From Bacillota bacterium (GTDB lineage: Bacteria; Bacillota; Clostridia; Saccharofermentanales; DTU023): a DNA stretch of 40,064 bases. The stretch is from the NCBI GenBank assembly GCA_023388605.1, contig JAEWFX010000007.1:1-40064 (forward strand). The letters are read 5' to 3'. The stretch's first letter is position 1. Every line of letters starts with the position of its first letter. Of this stretch, positions 8,028 through 17,551 are shown in pieces. Position numbers and translations under genes: made by a program. The notes beneath the pieces were generated by a model. The model saw only the letters and a program-made list of their open reading frames with translations. It searched no databases and was not told where the DNA came from.

Positions 8028-8898
8028 TTGTCTGAGGTAATTTTTCTCCTCGCTCACCGTCGTAATCTAGGATCACAGAACTACCATCTAATGTCTCTAT
8101 TTTTACCCAGGGGGTTTGACGATAAATAATCAGATCTGAATCGAGGTGTTCACCTTTAGTCAATTCAGCGAGCAAGATAGGTAGACGAGAAAAATCTTTG
8201 ACATTCTTAGTAGCTGAGCGTATCGCCAAGAGATCTAATTTGCCATCGGTCACTGATCCTAAGGGCAATATATGTTTAAACCCACCCACACTTGTGGTGT
8301 TGCCCACTACGAAAAGCAAGAGATCATCCTCTATCACCTCATCTGGCAGAGTCAGGCGATAAGACTTAGTCTTCATAATGCCCATGGGGAAAGACGCGAT
8401 ACCATAGAGGATGTATGCCAAACGGCCGAAGATTGTCTTCAACTCTATAGGTGTCTTATAAGCTACTTCGCTTAAGGCACCGCCAGCACAGACATTGAGA
8501 AAATGGTGCTTGCCGACTTTACCGACATCGACTGAACAAACGTGATAGTTATCTAGCAGACGATCTAATTCTTCTGTATTACGCGGTAATTGTAGAGCAC
8601 TCGCAAAGTCATTGACCGTACCAGCAGCTAAGATAGCAAGAGGAATTTTTAATTCGTGATCAATAATGCTATTCACCACTTCAAAGATGGTACCATCTCC
8701 ACCACAGACAACGATGATGTCAGTGTCATCAACCTTTAGTTTAGCTACTTCTTCATAGGCGTCATTTTGCTTGCCGGTATAAAAGCAATCTAGATTATCT
8801 ATCAGACCATTGCTACGACGTTTTTTCAACATTTTGACCAAGTCTTTTTGCAGAAGTTTTCTACCTGAAGAAGGATTGATAATAGCCTTGATTTTCAC
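7981..8898 (-). CDS. Diacylglycerol/lipid kinase family protein
   Basis: The protein has 305 residues from GTG at 8898. That start is preceded by GAGG six bases away and gives the usual N-terminus MKIKAIINPSSG; longer TTG/GTG starts would overlap the upstream gene. NPSSGR (8-13) and CGGDGTIFEV (about 64-73) are the nucleotide-binding motifs of the DAGK catalytic domain, and AAGTVNDFA is the usual GTxNDFA motif. Members such as DgkB, YegS and BmrU phosphorylate diacylglycerol or related lipids at the inner face of the membrane. It is the last gene of the rpmH run, one base after the flavoprotein gene, and ends within the 3' end of the ABC-F gene (47 bp antisense overlap). The exact lipid substrate is unknown. 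Confidence 0.88.
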   Translation of the reverse strand: MKIKAIINPSSGRKLLQKDLVKMLKKRRSNGLIDNLDCFYTGKQNDAYEEVAKLKVDDTDIIVVCGGDGTIFEVVNSIIDHELKIPLAILAAGTVNDFASALQLPRNTEELDRLLDNYHVCSVDVGKVGKHHFLNVCAGGALSEVAYKTPIELKTIFGRLAYILYGIASFPMGIMKTKSYRLTLPDEVIEDDLLLFVVGNTTSVGGFKHILPLGSVTDGKLDLLAIRSATKNVKDFSRLPILLAELTKGEHLDSDLIIYRQTPWVKIETLDGSSVILDYDGERGEKLPQTISNRPGAIRLVLPKS

Positions 8899-8899
8899 T

Positions 8900-10309
8900 T
8901 TATGCCTCAACACTGTCAATCAGTGACTCACCTACAAAATAGCCAGATGCCATCGCCCAATGCAGATTATAACCGCCCGTATGACCGACGATATCTATGA
9001 CCTCACCACAGGCAAACAGATTTGGATATTGCTTAAAACTAAGATTTGTCTGCAACAGGTTTGATTTTATACCACCTGCACAGACCTGTGCACGCGAAAA
9101 ATCCAACACACCCTGTAAAGGCAGATGAAAATTATGCAATAGTTGTTCGGCACTAGCTATGGGATCTCTGAAATCAACTCTTGCGGCCAGGTATTCTGCT
9201 ATACTCGCTTTGGTAAAGCTGCTAAATATCGCAGCACAGCGTCTACGTTTTTCTATCTCTGACTGTGCAGTAGTTCGAGAGTCACAATCAAATTTGTCCT
9301 CATATAAGCCAGCAAAACTACGTCGCAGCCACTCCCGAAGATACGTGGTGCTGAGAGAGGGGACAAAATTGATGCTCAAAAATAATTCTGCTGTCAATTG
9401 TTGACCCTCTAGGTACGGCACTAAAGCACAACTTAAATCCATAGCAGCTATACCTGATAATCCGTAGTCTGTTATCTGAAATTCACCGCTACTTACAGAG
9501 ATCTGCTCGATATGGTCTCGCTGCAGATATAGGGTGGCTTCACCCTTAAATCGAGTACCGTCGAGTTGATACCGCAGACGTTCTGATCTGTTTCGAGGAG
9601 TTTTAACCTTGATAAACTTGTCTGACTTTTCCATTTTCGGCGATGGCCACTCAGCACATAGCGGTACCAAACAAGGTGTAAAGCTTTGTATCGAAAATCC
9701 TAATTGTTCCGCAAAATCAACTATGCTAGAACTCGATCCTAATTGAGGTGCTGCCGGTGTGCCACAAGCAAGTATCACAAAATCATAGACATCACTTGAC
9801 TCGATATTTTTTGTGGCAACTGAGTTTGATTTGTCTGTCTCGATTTGGCTGAAATCGATACGGAATTTATCGCCATTTGAACTGATTTTCTCTACCTTGG
9901 TCGCAGTACATATCTCCACACCCAAAGACGCTGCGAAATTTCGTAGTTTTTCTACTACCACTGCTCCTTGTTCTGACAGCGGATAGGCACGGCCAGCGGT
10001 ATCATAAAATAATGGTAATTCTAGATCTCTGAGAAATTCCTCGCGGCGCTTGGCAAAGCTGTTGCAGACCGTATGAAAAAGACGTTGATTCACCTTGCCA
10101 GCTGCCGATACATAGTGAGCTATATCGATGGAATTATTGCTGAGATTACAGCGACCATTACCTGCAGCTTTAACTTTACGCAGAGACTGTTGATTGAGAT
10201 CTACTAACTGAATTTTGAGTGCTATTTGGCGATCACACGCTAACTGTGCAGCCCTGATCGCTGCACAAAAACCAGACATGCCACCACCGATGATCAATAG
10301 CTTCTTCAT
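8900..10309 (-). CDS. HI0933/BaiN-family FAD-dependent oxidoreductase
   Basis: The 469-residue flavoprotein opens with the dinucleotide-binding motif IIGGGMSGFCAA (about 6-17), followed by the family motif KAAGNGRCNLSN (about 48-59). The C-terminal FAD motif contains ACGEVIDIVGHTGGYN. Proteins of this family (YhiN, HI0933, and BaiN of bile-acid-degrading clostridia) bind FAD and NAD(P), but most have no proven substrate; the BaiN activity should not be transferred automatically. An insert of poorly conserved, charged sequence lies around residues 150-165. The start ATG overlaps the stop of the CYTH gene by 4 bp, indicating translational coupling in the rpmH transcript. Confidence 0.9.
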   Translation of the reverse strand: MKKLLIIGGGMSGFCAAIRAAQLACDRQIALKIQLVDLNQQSLRKVKAAGNGRCNLSNNSIDIAHYVSAAGKVNQRLFHTVCNSFAKRREEFLRDLELPLFYDTAGRAYPLSEQGAVVVEKLRNFAASLGVEICTATKVEKISSNGDKFRIDFSQIETDKSNSVATKNIESSDVYDFVILACGTPAAPQLGSSSSIVDFAEQLGFSIQSFTPCLVPLCAEWPSPKMEKSDKFIKVKTPRNRSERLRYQLDGTRFKGEATLYLQRDHIEQISVSSGEFQITDYGLSGIAAMDLSCALVPYLEGQQLTAELFLSINFVPSLSTTYLREWLRRSFAGLYEDKFDCDSRTTAQSEIEKRRRCAAIFSSFTKASIAEYLAARVDFRDPIASAEQLLHNFHLPLQGVLDFSRAQVCAGGIKSNLLQTNLSFKQYPNLFACGEVIDIVGHTGGYNLHWAMASGYFVGESLIDSVEA

Positions 10310-10989
10310 CTCAGACGCTCTGCTCGTGCAAATTTAGATAATTCTTGTGGTCGAAGAGTAAATTTTTGACTCAGATCATCACCTAGCTGTTGCAGGGTTA
10401 ACAGATTGCCCTGTTTGATCTCGAGCTCACATTCCATAAAGGCTTCAGTATATTCTCTGCCCATTAAGTTACCTTCATCGATAACTACTTCGACGATATC
10501 TTCATCTTTTTCTACTGAGTAAATATCACGTACGAAACGCGCTCCACACTGTAAATGAATTTGCTCCGGAATTATTTGCTCGCAGATTGCCTTGAGCAGA
10601 GAGAGATCTTCTATCGATGATTCTGCTGAGGAGATCTGTTTTGCTAAATAATGAGAGATGTGCTGCCAAGTAGAGATTAAAGTGTGTTTTTGCTGGAAAA
10701 AATTGTCGAAATCCGCCACTAATTCAGTGACTACAAACTCCCATTCACTGCGGCGATACAAGCCAGATGAAGAACCTTTATCGTGTTTGATATTTAAGAC
10801 AATGTGCTCATCTTCACGGCGTAGACGTAAGGTAGTATGTGAATTTTTAAATACATCCCCAGCTATATCAAAATATAGCGACGACATCTGTTTTCTACCA
10901 CAGTAACGTCCTATCGATTCTAGATACTCAGCGATCTCTAGCTTTTGTCGAGACGTCAGAGCAAACTTAAGTTCTACTTCCATACTCAC
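10306..10989 (-). CDS. CYTH-domain protein (triphosphate tunnel family)
   Basis: The protein has 227 residues. The N-terminal EVELKF is the ExExK signature of the CYTH/triphosphate tunnel metalloenzyme fold, followed by basic and acidic strands such as TTLRLRRED and EWEFVV, which are expected to line the tunnel. Family members hydrolyse triphosphates (thiamine triphosphate, inorganic triphosphate) or act as class IV adenylate cyclases; nothing here decides between them. The GTG at 10989 overlaps the upstream stop, with an ATG two codons later as an alternative start. Its coupling to a flavoprotein and a lipid-kinase-like gene gives no clear pathway. Confidence 0.83.
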   Translation of the reverse strand: MSMEVELKFALTSRQKLEIAEYLESIGRYCGRKQMSSLYFDIAGDVFKNSHTTLRLRREDEHIVLNIKHDKGSSSGLYRRSEWEFVVTELVADFDNFFQQKHTLISTWQHISHYLAKQISSAESSIEDLSLLKAICEQIIPEQIHLQCGARFVRDIYSVEKDEDIVEVVIDEGNLMGREYTEAFMECELEIKQGNLLTLQQLGDDLSQKFTLRPQELSKFARAERLR

Positions 10990-12350
10990 TTCAAAGTTAA
11001 CAGAACATTCGATGTGATCAATGCCACATTGTCTTCATAGGATTCGATGTGTACTACAGATGAACCTACGTCTAAGTAGTCGATAAATTGTCTTCTAGTT
11101 ATATCGAAGCGATAAAGCTCCGTACCGACTGATAATAACAGAGTATTGTTGTGGATGGCGCTAGATCCCACACCAGCATTGCGCAGAGGCACATTGATTA
11201 CATCTAACTGATCGCCATTGATCTTCAGAAAACTCAACTCCTGCTGATCATTGTTGATCAAAAAAGACAACTCACCTTTATTTTCAAAATAATTGATCAA
11301 GGAACCTGAGAAATCAAACTTCGCTAACTCTTCTGCATCATTCAGTCTGATACATTTGTGTGTTCCCACAACCACTGTACGTCCCTGATTGTCATAGGTA
11401 ATCTCCGTGAGTAGATCTCCATCGTTACTTAGACTGACTTCACTGATTTGTTTACCATTGAGATCATAGCTCTTGAGTACTGATTCGAGATTATTGCCAC
11501 GGGTATTGCTCAACAGAACGTCTAAGCTCTGCTGACTGGGGTTGAAACGCAGATCCATCGGATAATCAGAATCGGCGAATTGAATGGTAAATAGACGTTT
11601 GTCACTGGCGTAATCGTAGACATGCACCAAGCCTTGACGCTGAGCCGTCACCTCGACGAGGGCATAATTATTCTGACCATTCAGCGCACCGCTGACACAC
11701 GTATTATCGACATTGGCCAATTTCTTGATCCCGTCTTTACCGATGAGAGCGTAATTAGATCCTTGCAGATCGGCAACTAGAGCAGTATTAGAGTCACTGT
11801 CACATAGAAATGGATCAGTAAATTCTGCCACATCTTCGTCTATAGTCGAACCGCTGTAGGTCATATAAGTGAGATAGTTACCATCAGACAAAATTAAGTT
11901 GCCGTCGAATAAAAACAGATGTTTAGCCACCTCCGGCAGATAAGAATAATGTCTTTTACCACGTTGACTGCTCAATTCGACGTCTGGACGGACAAAAGAT
12001 CGCTGCACAGTGGCTGCCGGTGCATCGGTGACAGAGGTAGAGGTGGACTCTGTTGTTTCAGCAACAGGTGAATCATCTGAATTATCACGTCTGATGAATT
12101 TGAAAATGCCCACTAGAAGAATAGCTAAGATCAAGCATACTATCAGTAAAATCAATAGATGTGCTCGGCGATCCAGGGCATTAAAATGTGCAGACAGAGA
12201 TTTTTTGACTGGCACAACCTGATCTACTTCTTTTGTTGACTTGTTATCAACTGGCGATGGAGTCGTAGTCGACTGCTCTGGCCCAGCTGACAAAGAGGTA
12301 AAAGGTAGGTTTTGGGTCTTTGGCTTATTCTGACCTTCCGCTTGTTTCAT
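10986..12350 (-). CDS. Membrane-anchored protein with extracellular beta-propeller-like region (DUF5711-like)
   Basis: The protein has 454 residues from ATG at 12350. A hydrophilic Pro/Ser/Thr-rich cytoplasmic head (1 to about 60) is followed by one strong membrane helix (about 66-86) and a long extracellular region of short beta-strand repeats (for example LFLFDGNLILSDGNYLTYMT and later LNGKQISEVSLSNDG). This layout resembles clostridial DUF5711 proteins with a propeller-like domain, named from memory rather than by search. A longer frame reaching into mnmG has no support. No Shine-Dalgarno precedes the ATG; instead an extended -10 lies 7 bases upstream (see 12358-12366). It is coupled to the CYTH gene by a 4-bp overlap. 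No function is known. Confidence 0.75.
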   Translation of the reverse strand: MKQAEGQNKPKTQNLPFTSLSAGPEQSTTTPSPVDNKSTKEVDQVVPVKKSLSAHFNALDRRAHLLILLIVCLILAILLVGIFKFIRRDNSDDSPVAETTESTSTSVTDAPAATVQRSFVRPDVELSSQRGKRHYSYLPEVAKHLFLFDGNLILSDGNYLTYMTYSGSTIDEDVAEFTDPFLCDSDSNTALVADLQGSNYALIGKDGIKKLANVDNTCVSGALNGQNNYALVEVTAQRQGLVHVYDYASDKRLFTIQFADSDYPMDLRFNPSQQSLDVLLSNTRGNNLESVLKSYDLNGKQISEVSLSNDGDLLTEITYDNQGRTVVVGTHKCIRLNDAEELAKFDFSGSLINYFENKGELSFLINNDQQELSFLKINGDQLDVINVPLRNAGVGSSAIHNNTLLLSVGTELYRFDITRRQFIDYLDVGSSVVHIESYEDNVALITSNVLLTLK

Positions 12351-12357
12351 ATTGGGA

Positions 12358-12366
12358 ATTATATCA
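12358..12366 (-). promoter_or_regulatory. Extended -10 immediately upstream of the start codon
   Basis: On the minus strand TGATATAAT (TATAAT at 12358-12363) ends 7 bases before the ATG at 12350. Transcripts started here would have almost no leader. No good -35 is present; the TG extension could compensate. It lies just after the mnmG stop, so it could be an internal promoter of the rpmH run. Confidence 0.45.
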
Positions 12367-12372
12367 CAGGGC

Positions 12373-14289
12373 TCATTTTGTCCGTTCTTCTGCCAGCGCA
12401 ACCAATAGTACAGAGATATCTGCCGGCGAAACACCAGAGATACGACTGGCCTGTCCCAGCGAACGAGGTTGCAGAGCACTAAGTTTCTGTCTGGCCTCTA
12501 GACGCAATCCTTTGACCGCAGAGAAATCAAATCCAGGCGGGAATTTTTTGCGTTCTAATTTACTGAAAGACTGTATGCGTTCCTCTTCTAACTTGATATA
12601 ACCCTCATACTTCACCTCAACTTCAACAGCAGCTTGCTCAGCTTCGGTCAGTTCAGGCAATTCATCGATTTCAGCCAAAGAAAGATATGTGATCTCTGGC
12701 CGTTTAAGCAATTCTGCTAAGCTGATACCACCATCTTTGATAGCACTATTCTGAGCACGCAGATACTCTTGAAAAAGCGGATCATTGAAACGACGACGCG
12801 TGTTTTTAAGCCTCTCTATCTCCGCCTCAACACGCTGATATTTCGCTTGAAATAGGCGATAGCGCTCTTCATCGATCAAACCGATTTCATAACCTATCGG
12901 TGTCAGACGACGATCGGCATTGTCTTGACGTAAAATCAAACGATATTCTGCACGCGAAGTCATCATGCGATAGGGTTCTTCTGTCCCCTTGGTCACTAAA
13001 TCATCGATCAAAACACCTAAATAGCCCTGAGAGCGATCGATGATCACAGGTTCTTTGTTTTGCACTCGACGCGCAGCATTAATTCCTGCAATCAGGCCCT
13101 GACCAGCAGCTTCCTCATAACCTGATGAACCATTTATTTGTCCAGCACAGAATAGGCCTTTGATTTTGATGGTCTCGAGATCAGCACCCAACTCTAGAGG
13201 GTCGATGAGATCATATTCGATGGCGTAGCCAGGTCGCTGAATATTGGCTTTTTCTAGACCAGGTATGGTAGACAGCATCTCAATTTGGACATCCATGGGC
13301 ATAGAGGTCGAAAGACCAGAGGCATAGATTTCTCTACCGTCTATGGACGTGGGCTCTAAGAATACATGGTGGCGTTCATGATCGGGAAACTTGACAAATT
13401 TATCTTCGATGGACGGACAGTAACGTGGCCCCACTCCTTTGATCAAACCGCTGTAGAGAGGCGAACGCGAAATATTATCCATAAATAATTGTTGTGTTTG
13501 ATCTGTAGTCCAAGTCAGATGACATGGTAATTCAGCTTTAGGGGTCCACTCACCCTGCATTTCATTGAGATAGGAAAAAGGTTTAGATACTGGATCACAA
13601 GGTTGAATTTCACAGCGATCGAAATTTATGGTCTGTGCTTGAAAACGCGGCGGTGTCCCTGTCTTGAAACGTTTCAGATTGAGACCAGCTTCTCTCAGTG
13701 ATTCAGTCAAATAATTTGCAGCCGATAGTCCATCGGGCCCTGAATTATACATATGTTCACCGATGATCACCGTGCTGCACAAGTAAGTTCCAGTAGCTAA
13801 TACCACTGTTTCGGATAAGTAGGCTAGACCATTGGTTGTGAGTACGCCTGCGACTGCTTGATCACGGAATATCAGCTGTTCAACTTCAGCTTGCTGCAAG
13901 ATTAAATTCGGAGTTTCTGACAACAATTTCAAAACTTCTTGGCGATAAGCAGGGCGATCAATCTGAGCTCGCGGCGAGAGTACTGCTGGTCCCTTGGACG
14001 CATTCAGCATACGAAACTGGATACTTTGACGGTCTGCCAACAATCCCATAACGCCACCCAGTGCATCTATTTCACGTACTAATTGACCTTTAGCTGTACC
14101 GCCGATATTGGGATTACAAGGCATATTGGCGACGCTGTCCAAATTTAAGGTCAAAAGCAAGGTTTTGACACCGAGTCTGGCTGTCGCCATCGCTGCTTCC
14201 ACACCGGCATGTCCAGCTCCGACGACAATGGTTTCAAACTCCCCTGCTAGATAGTATTTATTCTGCTCTAAATATTCTCTATACTGCAT
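12373..14289 (-). CDS. mnmG: tRNA uridine-5-carboxymethylaminomethyl modification enzyme MnmG
   Basis: This 638-residue flavoprotein partners MnmE to install the 5-(carboxymethyl)aminomethyl group on the wobble uridine (U34) of certain tRNAs, using FAD, NADH, methylenetetrahydrofolate and glycine or ammonium. The FAD motif VVGAGHAGVEAA is at about 22-33, followed by NPNIGGTAKGQLVREIDALGG, the conserved QFRMLN and KGPAV segments, and a mid-protein GQINGSSGYEEAAGQG. The C-terminal helical domain that contacts MnmE and tRNA is complete, ending near SPADISVLLV. It lies 24 bp after mnmE, as in many bacteria. The Shine-Dalgarno is weak (GGAAAT), which suits a downstream operon gene. Confidence 0.97.
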   Translation of the reverse strand: MQYREYLEQNKYYLAGEFETIVVGAGHAGVEAAMATARLGVKTLLLTLNLDSVANMPCNPNIGGTAKGQLVREIDALGGVMGLLADRQSIQFRMLNASKGPAVLSPRAQIDRPAYRQEVLKLLSETPNLILQQAEVEQLIFRDQAVAGVLTTNGLAYLSETVVLATGTYLCSTVIIGEHMYNSGPDGLSAANYLTESLREAGLNLKRFKTGTPPRFQAQTINFDRCEIQPCDPVSKPFSYLNEMQGEWTPKAELPCHLTWTTDQTQQLFMDNISRSPLYSGLIKGVGPRYCPSIEDKFVKFPDHERHHVFLEPTSIDGREIYASGLSTSMPMDVQIEMLSTIPGLEKANIQRPGYAIEYDLIDPLELGADLETIKIKGLFCAGQINGSSGYEEAAGQGLIAGINAARRVQNKEPVIIDRSQGYLGVLIDDLVTKGTEEPYRMMTSRAEYRLILRQDNADRRLTPIGYEIGLIDEERYRLFQAKYQRVEAEIERLKNTRRRFNDPLFQEYLRAQNSAIKDGGISLAELLKRPEITYLSLAEIDELPELTEAEQAAVEVEVKYEGYIKLEEERIQSFSKLERKKFPPGFDFSAVKGLRLEARQKLSALQPRSLGQASRISGVSPADISVLLVALAEERTK

Positions 14290-14313
14290 TTTATTTCCAA
14301 AAAGTTTTAACTT

Positions 14314-15738
14314 TTATTTGCCGACACAAAAACGGCTGAAAATATTTTCAACCAATGTCTCACTGACTTGTTCACCTGTTATCTCAGCTAATTGCTCGAT
14401 GGCTGAACGCAGAACACTCGCACCTATTTCCAGTGGCATATTTTGTTCGATCAAATTTTTAGCTTCCGCCAACAGATCTGCTACAGCACGGAAATGTCTG
14501 CTATGTCTGGCATTAGTTACTACTTCAGCGTCGCCATGCGCTAGCTCCCGGTAAACATCTAGTAGTGCGCTGCGTAAAATCGGCAATTGTTCTGGATTCT
14601 TATGTGAGTAGATCAAAGGCCGGCGTCCTGTCAAACGCTCAACAATGGCGATAGAAGCTGACATTTTGTCTGCTGTGGTGAGATCACTGCGACTGAGAAC
14701 AACGATTATAGGTACAGATAAATTTGTGATCTCCGTCGCTTGACTTGCGATCTCTGTTTCATCGCTATCACTGTCGATCAACCACAGAACTTGGTCGGCC
14801 GTACTCAGAGCAGAACGACTGCGCTCAACACCTACCTGCTCGACTGGATCTAGAGTTTCTCTGAGACCGGCAGTATCGATCAAAGTAACAATCATACCAT
14901 CGATAATCAGACGGCCTTCGATAGTATCTCTAGTAGTACCTGGTATATCGGTGACAATTGCTTTGTCAGCAGCTAAAAGATCGTTGAATAGGGTCGATTT
15001 ACCAGCATTGGGTTTGCCGACTAAAGCAACTTTTATACCTTCGCGGATCATTCTGCCTCGACGGTAGCCATCGCTTAGAGAAGCAGCCTTATCGCCTACT
15101 TCACTCAGATTGCTCAGCAATAATTCTCGCACCTGTGGAGTATCTTCAAATTCAGGAAACTCTAACATTAACTCGAGACGTGCCAGTTCCCCATATAGAG
15201 CCTCTGAGAGAGCTTGAACTTGTTCTTTGATCGCTCCCTGTAGTTGGCGAAGAGCATATTTACTACGTTCCTTAGATTCTGTCTCAATCAAGTCGATAAC
15301 TGCTTCCGCCTTAGTCAAATCCAACTTGCCATTGATGAATGCTCGTTTGGAAAACTCGCCTGGACCAGCAGGTGTAACTCCCAATTGATAGATGCTATCT
15401 AAAATTGCTTGCACACCGTAGAGGCTGCCATGACACGAAATTTCGAATACATCCTCACCCGTGTATGAATGCGGAGCACGAAAACAAGCGAGCACTACTT
15501 GATCTAATAATTCAGTCTGCTCTGGTGTCGCATACCAATTACCGTAAGCGAGAGTATAGCCAGTCATTTTTAAGGGATCTAAAAAATGACTGTTAGCAGG
15601 CTTAAAAAGCAACTGACAACAATCAGCTGCTTCTGGCCCAGTGATTCTGATCACTGCTAAAGCACTGACACCTGGTGGTGTAGAAACAGCCGCAATAGTT
15701 GCGGCTGTAGGTTTTTTACAATTATCTTTAGAGCACAT
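14314..15738 (-). CDS. mnmE: tRNA modification GTPase MnmE
   Basis: The 474-residue protein has an N-terminal folate-binding dimerisation domain, a helical domain interrupted by a G domain, and the C-terminal FCVGK that carries the conserved Cys of the family. It works with MnmG on wobble uridine. The G domain shows G1 GKPNAGKS, G2/switch DIPGTTRDT and G3 DTAG. The G4 position, normally NKxD for guanine recognition, reads SRSD in VVLSRSDLT, so Asn and Lys are replaced while Asp is kept. The start overlaps the jag stop by one base (TGATG). Length and all other motifs are normal. Confidence 0.96.
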   Translation of the reverse strand: MCSKDNCKKPTAATIAAVSTPPGVSALAVIRITGPEAADCCQLLFKPANSHFLDPLKMTGYTLAYGNWYATPEQTELLDQVVLACFRAPHSYTGEDVFEISCHGSLYGVQAILDSIYQLGVTPAGPGEFSKRAFINGKLDLTKAEAVIDLIETESKERSKYALRQLQGAIKEQVQALSEALYGELARLELMLEFPEFEDTPQVRELLLSNLSEVGDKAASLSDGYRRGRMIREGIKVALVGKPNAGKSTLFNDLLAADKAIVTDIPGTTRDTIEGRLIIDGMIVTLIDTAGLRETLDPVEQVGVERSRSALSTADQVLWLIDSDSDETEIASQATEITNLSVPIIVVLSRSDLTTADKMSASIAIVERLTGRRPLIYSHKNPEQLPILRSALLDVYRELAHGDAEVVTNARHSRHFRAVADLLAEAKNLIEQNMPLEIGASVLRSAIEQLAEITGEQVSETLVENIFSRFCVGK

Positions 15739-16544
15739 CAGTGACGATCTGGGGCAATAACCACATGTCGATTTGGCTCATCGCCCTCACTGTAGGTATT
15801 GATTCCTTCAAAACTCTGAAGTGCCATGTGCACCTGGCGTCGCTCAGTGGAATTCATCGCTTCCATACGTTGACTTCTACCACTGCGAGCTACTCGTTTC
15901 GCTACTCTACGTGCATTAAAACCGAGATTGCGAGAACGACGCTTGCGGTAAGAAGCTACATCAACATTGACACGCACATAGGGCTCAGAGTGATGGTTTA
16001 CAGCTAAATTGGCCAGATATTGCAGAGCTTCTAAAGTCTCGCCGCGACGACCGATGACCATGCCTAAATCATCGTGGTCACCATCTACATCCAAACATAG
16101 AGCTCCTTCTTGATCATAATAAGAAGACATTTTACCGTGAATATCCATGTTACGTAACACCGAGGAGACGAAACCAACTGCTCGTTGCACTCTCTCCTGA
16201 CGCTGATCAGCGGTAAGTGTACTGTCTGTATCACCATCGCTGTCTGACACTTCTTTATTTAACTCCACAGTAGTATCTTCTTCATCATCGTGGATACCGA
16301 TGGGACAAGCATCATCAGCTAGAGGATTGTAGACTGGCTGATCTTCAGCTAATTCTTCAACAGGCTCTTTGCCTGGCTTATAGCTAACTTGAATACGTGC
16401 AGGCTTACGACCAAAACCTAAAAGTCCTTTCCCACCCTCATCCAAGACTTCTACATCTACGTCTGAGAGCTGGACACCCAGTTCCTGTAAGGCCTTTTCG
16501 ACTGCTTGCTCAACATTGCAATCAGTAAATTCATATTTTTTCAT
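15738..16544 (-). CDS. jag: Jag/KhpB RNA-binding protein
   Basis: From ATG at 16544 the protein has 268 residues. The Jag-N domain is at about 1-52, with the motif GGKGLLGFGRKPARI, followed by an acidic low-complexity linker, a KH domain with the GxxG loop in MVIGRRGETLEAL (about 162-174) and an R3H domain near the C-terminus (RRQVHMALQSF, HVVIAPDR). It binds RNA and in Gram-positive bacteria affects cell envelope and division gene expression; it is normally encoded beside yidC, as here. AGGAG precedes the ATG, which overlaps the yidC stop by one base. Confidence 0.95.
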   Translation of the reverse strand: MKKYEFTDCNVEQAVEKALQELGVQLSDVDVEVLDEGGKGLLGFGRKPARIQVSYKPGKEPVEELAEDQPVYNPLADDACPIGIHDDEEDTTVELNKEVSDSDGDTDSTLTADQRQERVQRAVGFVSSVLRNMDIHGKMSSYYDQEGALCLDVDGDHDDLGMVIGRRGETLEALQYLANLAVNHHSEPYVRVNVDVASYRKRRSRNLGFNARRVAKRVARSGRSQRMEAMNSTERRQVHMALQSFEGINTYSEGDEPNRHVVIAPDRH

Positions 16545-17551
16545 CAACGTCTCCTGATCAAGTTGTTGCCCTTAATCTCAGCTAGTTCAGCACGGAAGGG
16601 CTTGGTGTAGAAATAGTAGATAATCGCCGCCTGGATAATCGCCATAATATTGCTGACAACATAGAAGAGACCCAGTGCTGAAGGGATGATGAACATGGTG
16701 ACCAGCATCATGATGGGCATAGTATATTGCATGGTTTTCATCATGCCTGCACCCTGATCTTTAGGAGTTTGACCAGCTTTGGCGGGATTCTTGTTCTCGC
16801 GTTCGCGCTCAGCTTTAGATATGTGAGTTGGTAGGGATTTGTTGCTGATACGCAATTGCAAAATAATTGTCACGACACAGATAATGGGTAAAATCAACAA
16901 GGATAAATAGGTGATGCTTTGAGGTCCGAATAAGTCGCTGATGTGATAACTGGGCTTCATACCTAGATCGATGCCGAAAAAATGTGTATCCAACATCTGA
17001 TCGACTCGCAGCCAACCCTCTTGAATGACGTGAGCAAAAGCTTGAGTGTTACTTTTAAGTACTCCTATCAGGTGAATATCTGAATTGTTGACAATAGTTT
17101 TGACCAATGAGTCATCGATGATATTCGCCTGTCTGAGATAGTCGACAATTTTTACTAAATTTTCCGAACTCAAACCCGAAATATATTGGAGTGGGTTACG
17201 AGCGATAGTGAACATCGGGAAAATCAGTAAGAGTGGGATCAGCGAAGTCAAACAACCTGCACCCATGCTGACATTGTTAGCTTTGTAGAGCTCTTGTGTG
17301 AGCTCTTGCTGTTTCTGCATATTCTTCGGATACATGCGTTTGATCTCGTTGATGTCATCTTGAAGTGCTTGTTGTTTGAGCATGCCCTTCTGTGACTTAA
17401 CAAATAAGGGGATGAACAACGCCTTCGTGACTACAGCAAAAATTACCATCGACCAACCGTAGTTACCGATGAATACATAGATTAAATTCATCAGTTTACC
17501 GAATAAGATGGTAAATGGTTCGAGTAGACTGAGTGCTACTGGATAGCTCAT
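16544..17551 (-). CDS. yidC: Membrane protein insertase YidC/SpoIIIJ
   Basis: The 335-residue Oxa1-family insertase has five predicted membrane helices: about 18-48, then after the basic cytoplasmic hairpin (KSQKGMLKQQ...KRMYPKNMQK) about 98-118, 205-225, 265-285 and 290-315. It inserts membrane proteins alone or with SecYEG. The conserved basic residue sits in the region MVIFAVVTKALFIPLF. An extracellular loop of about 80 residues (about 120-200) between the second and third helices is longer than in B. subtilis SpoIIIJ. No lipobox is visible at the start, unlike many Firmicutes YidC. AGAGG precedes the ATG, and the gene overlaps both neighbours by one base. Confidence 0.94.
   Translation of the reverse strand: MSYPVALSLLEPFTILFGKLMNLIYVFIGNYGWSMVIFAVVTKALFIPLFVKSQKGMLKQQALQDDINEIKRMYPKNMQKQQELTQELYKANNVSMGAGCLTSLIPLLLIFPMFTIARNPLQYISGLSSENLVKIVDYLRQANIIDDSLVKTIVNNSDIHLIGVLKSNTQAFAHVIQEGWLRVDQMLDTHFFGIDLGMKPSYHISDLFGPQSITYLSLLILPIICVVTIILQLRISNKSLPTHISKAERERENKNPAKAGQTPKDQGAGMMKTMQYTMPIMMLVTMFIIPSALGLFYVVSNIMAIIQAAIIYYFYTKPFRAELAEIKGNNLIRRR

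Noticed and set aside
12351..12479. Longer frame of the membrane protein reaching into mnmG
   Set aside because: It would overlap the conserved mnmG C-terminus, and the extra residues have no recognisable features or ribosome binding site.
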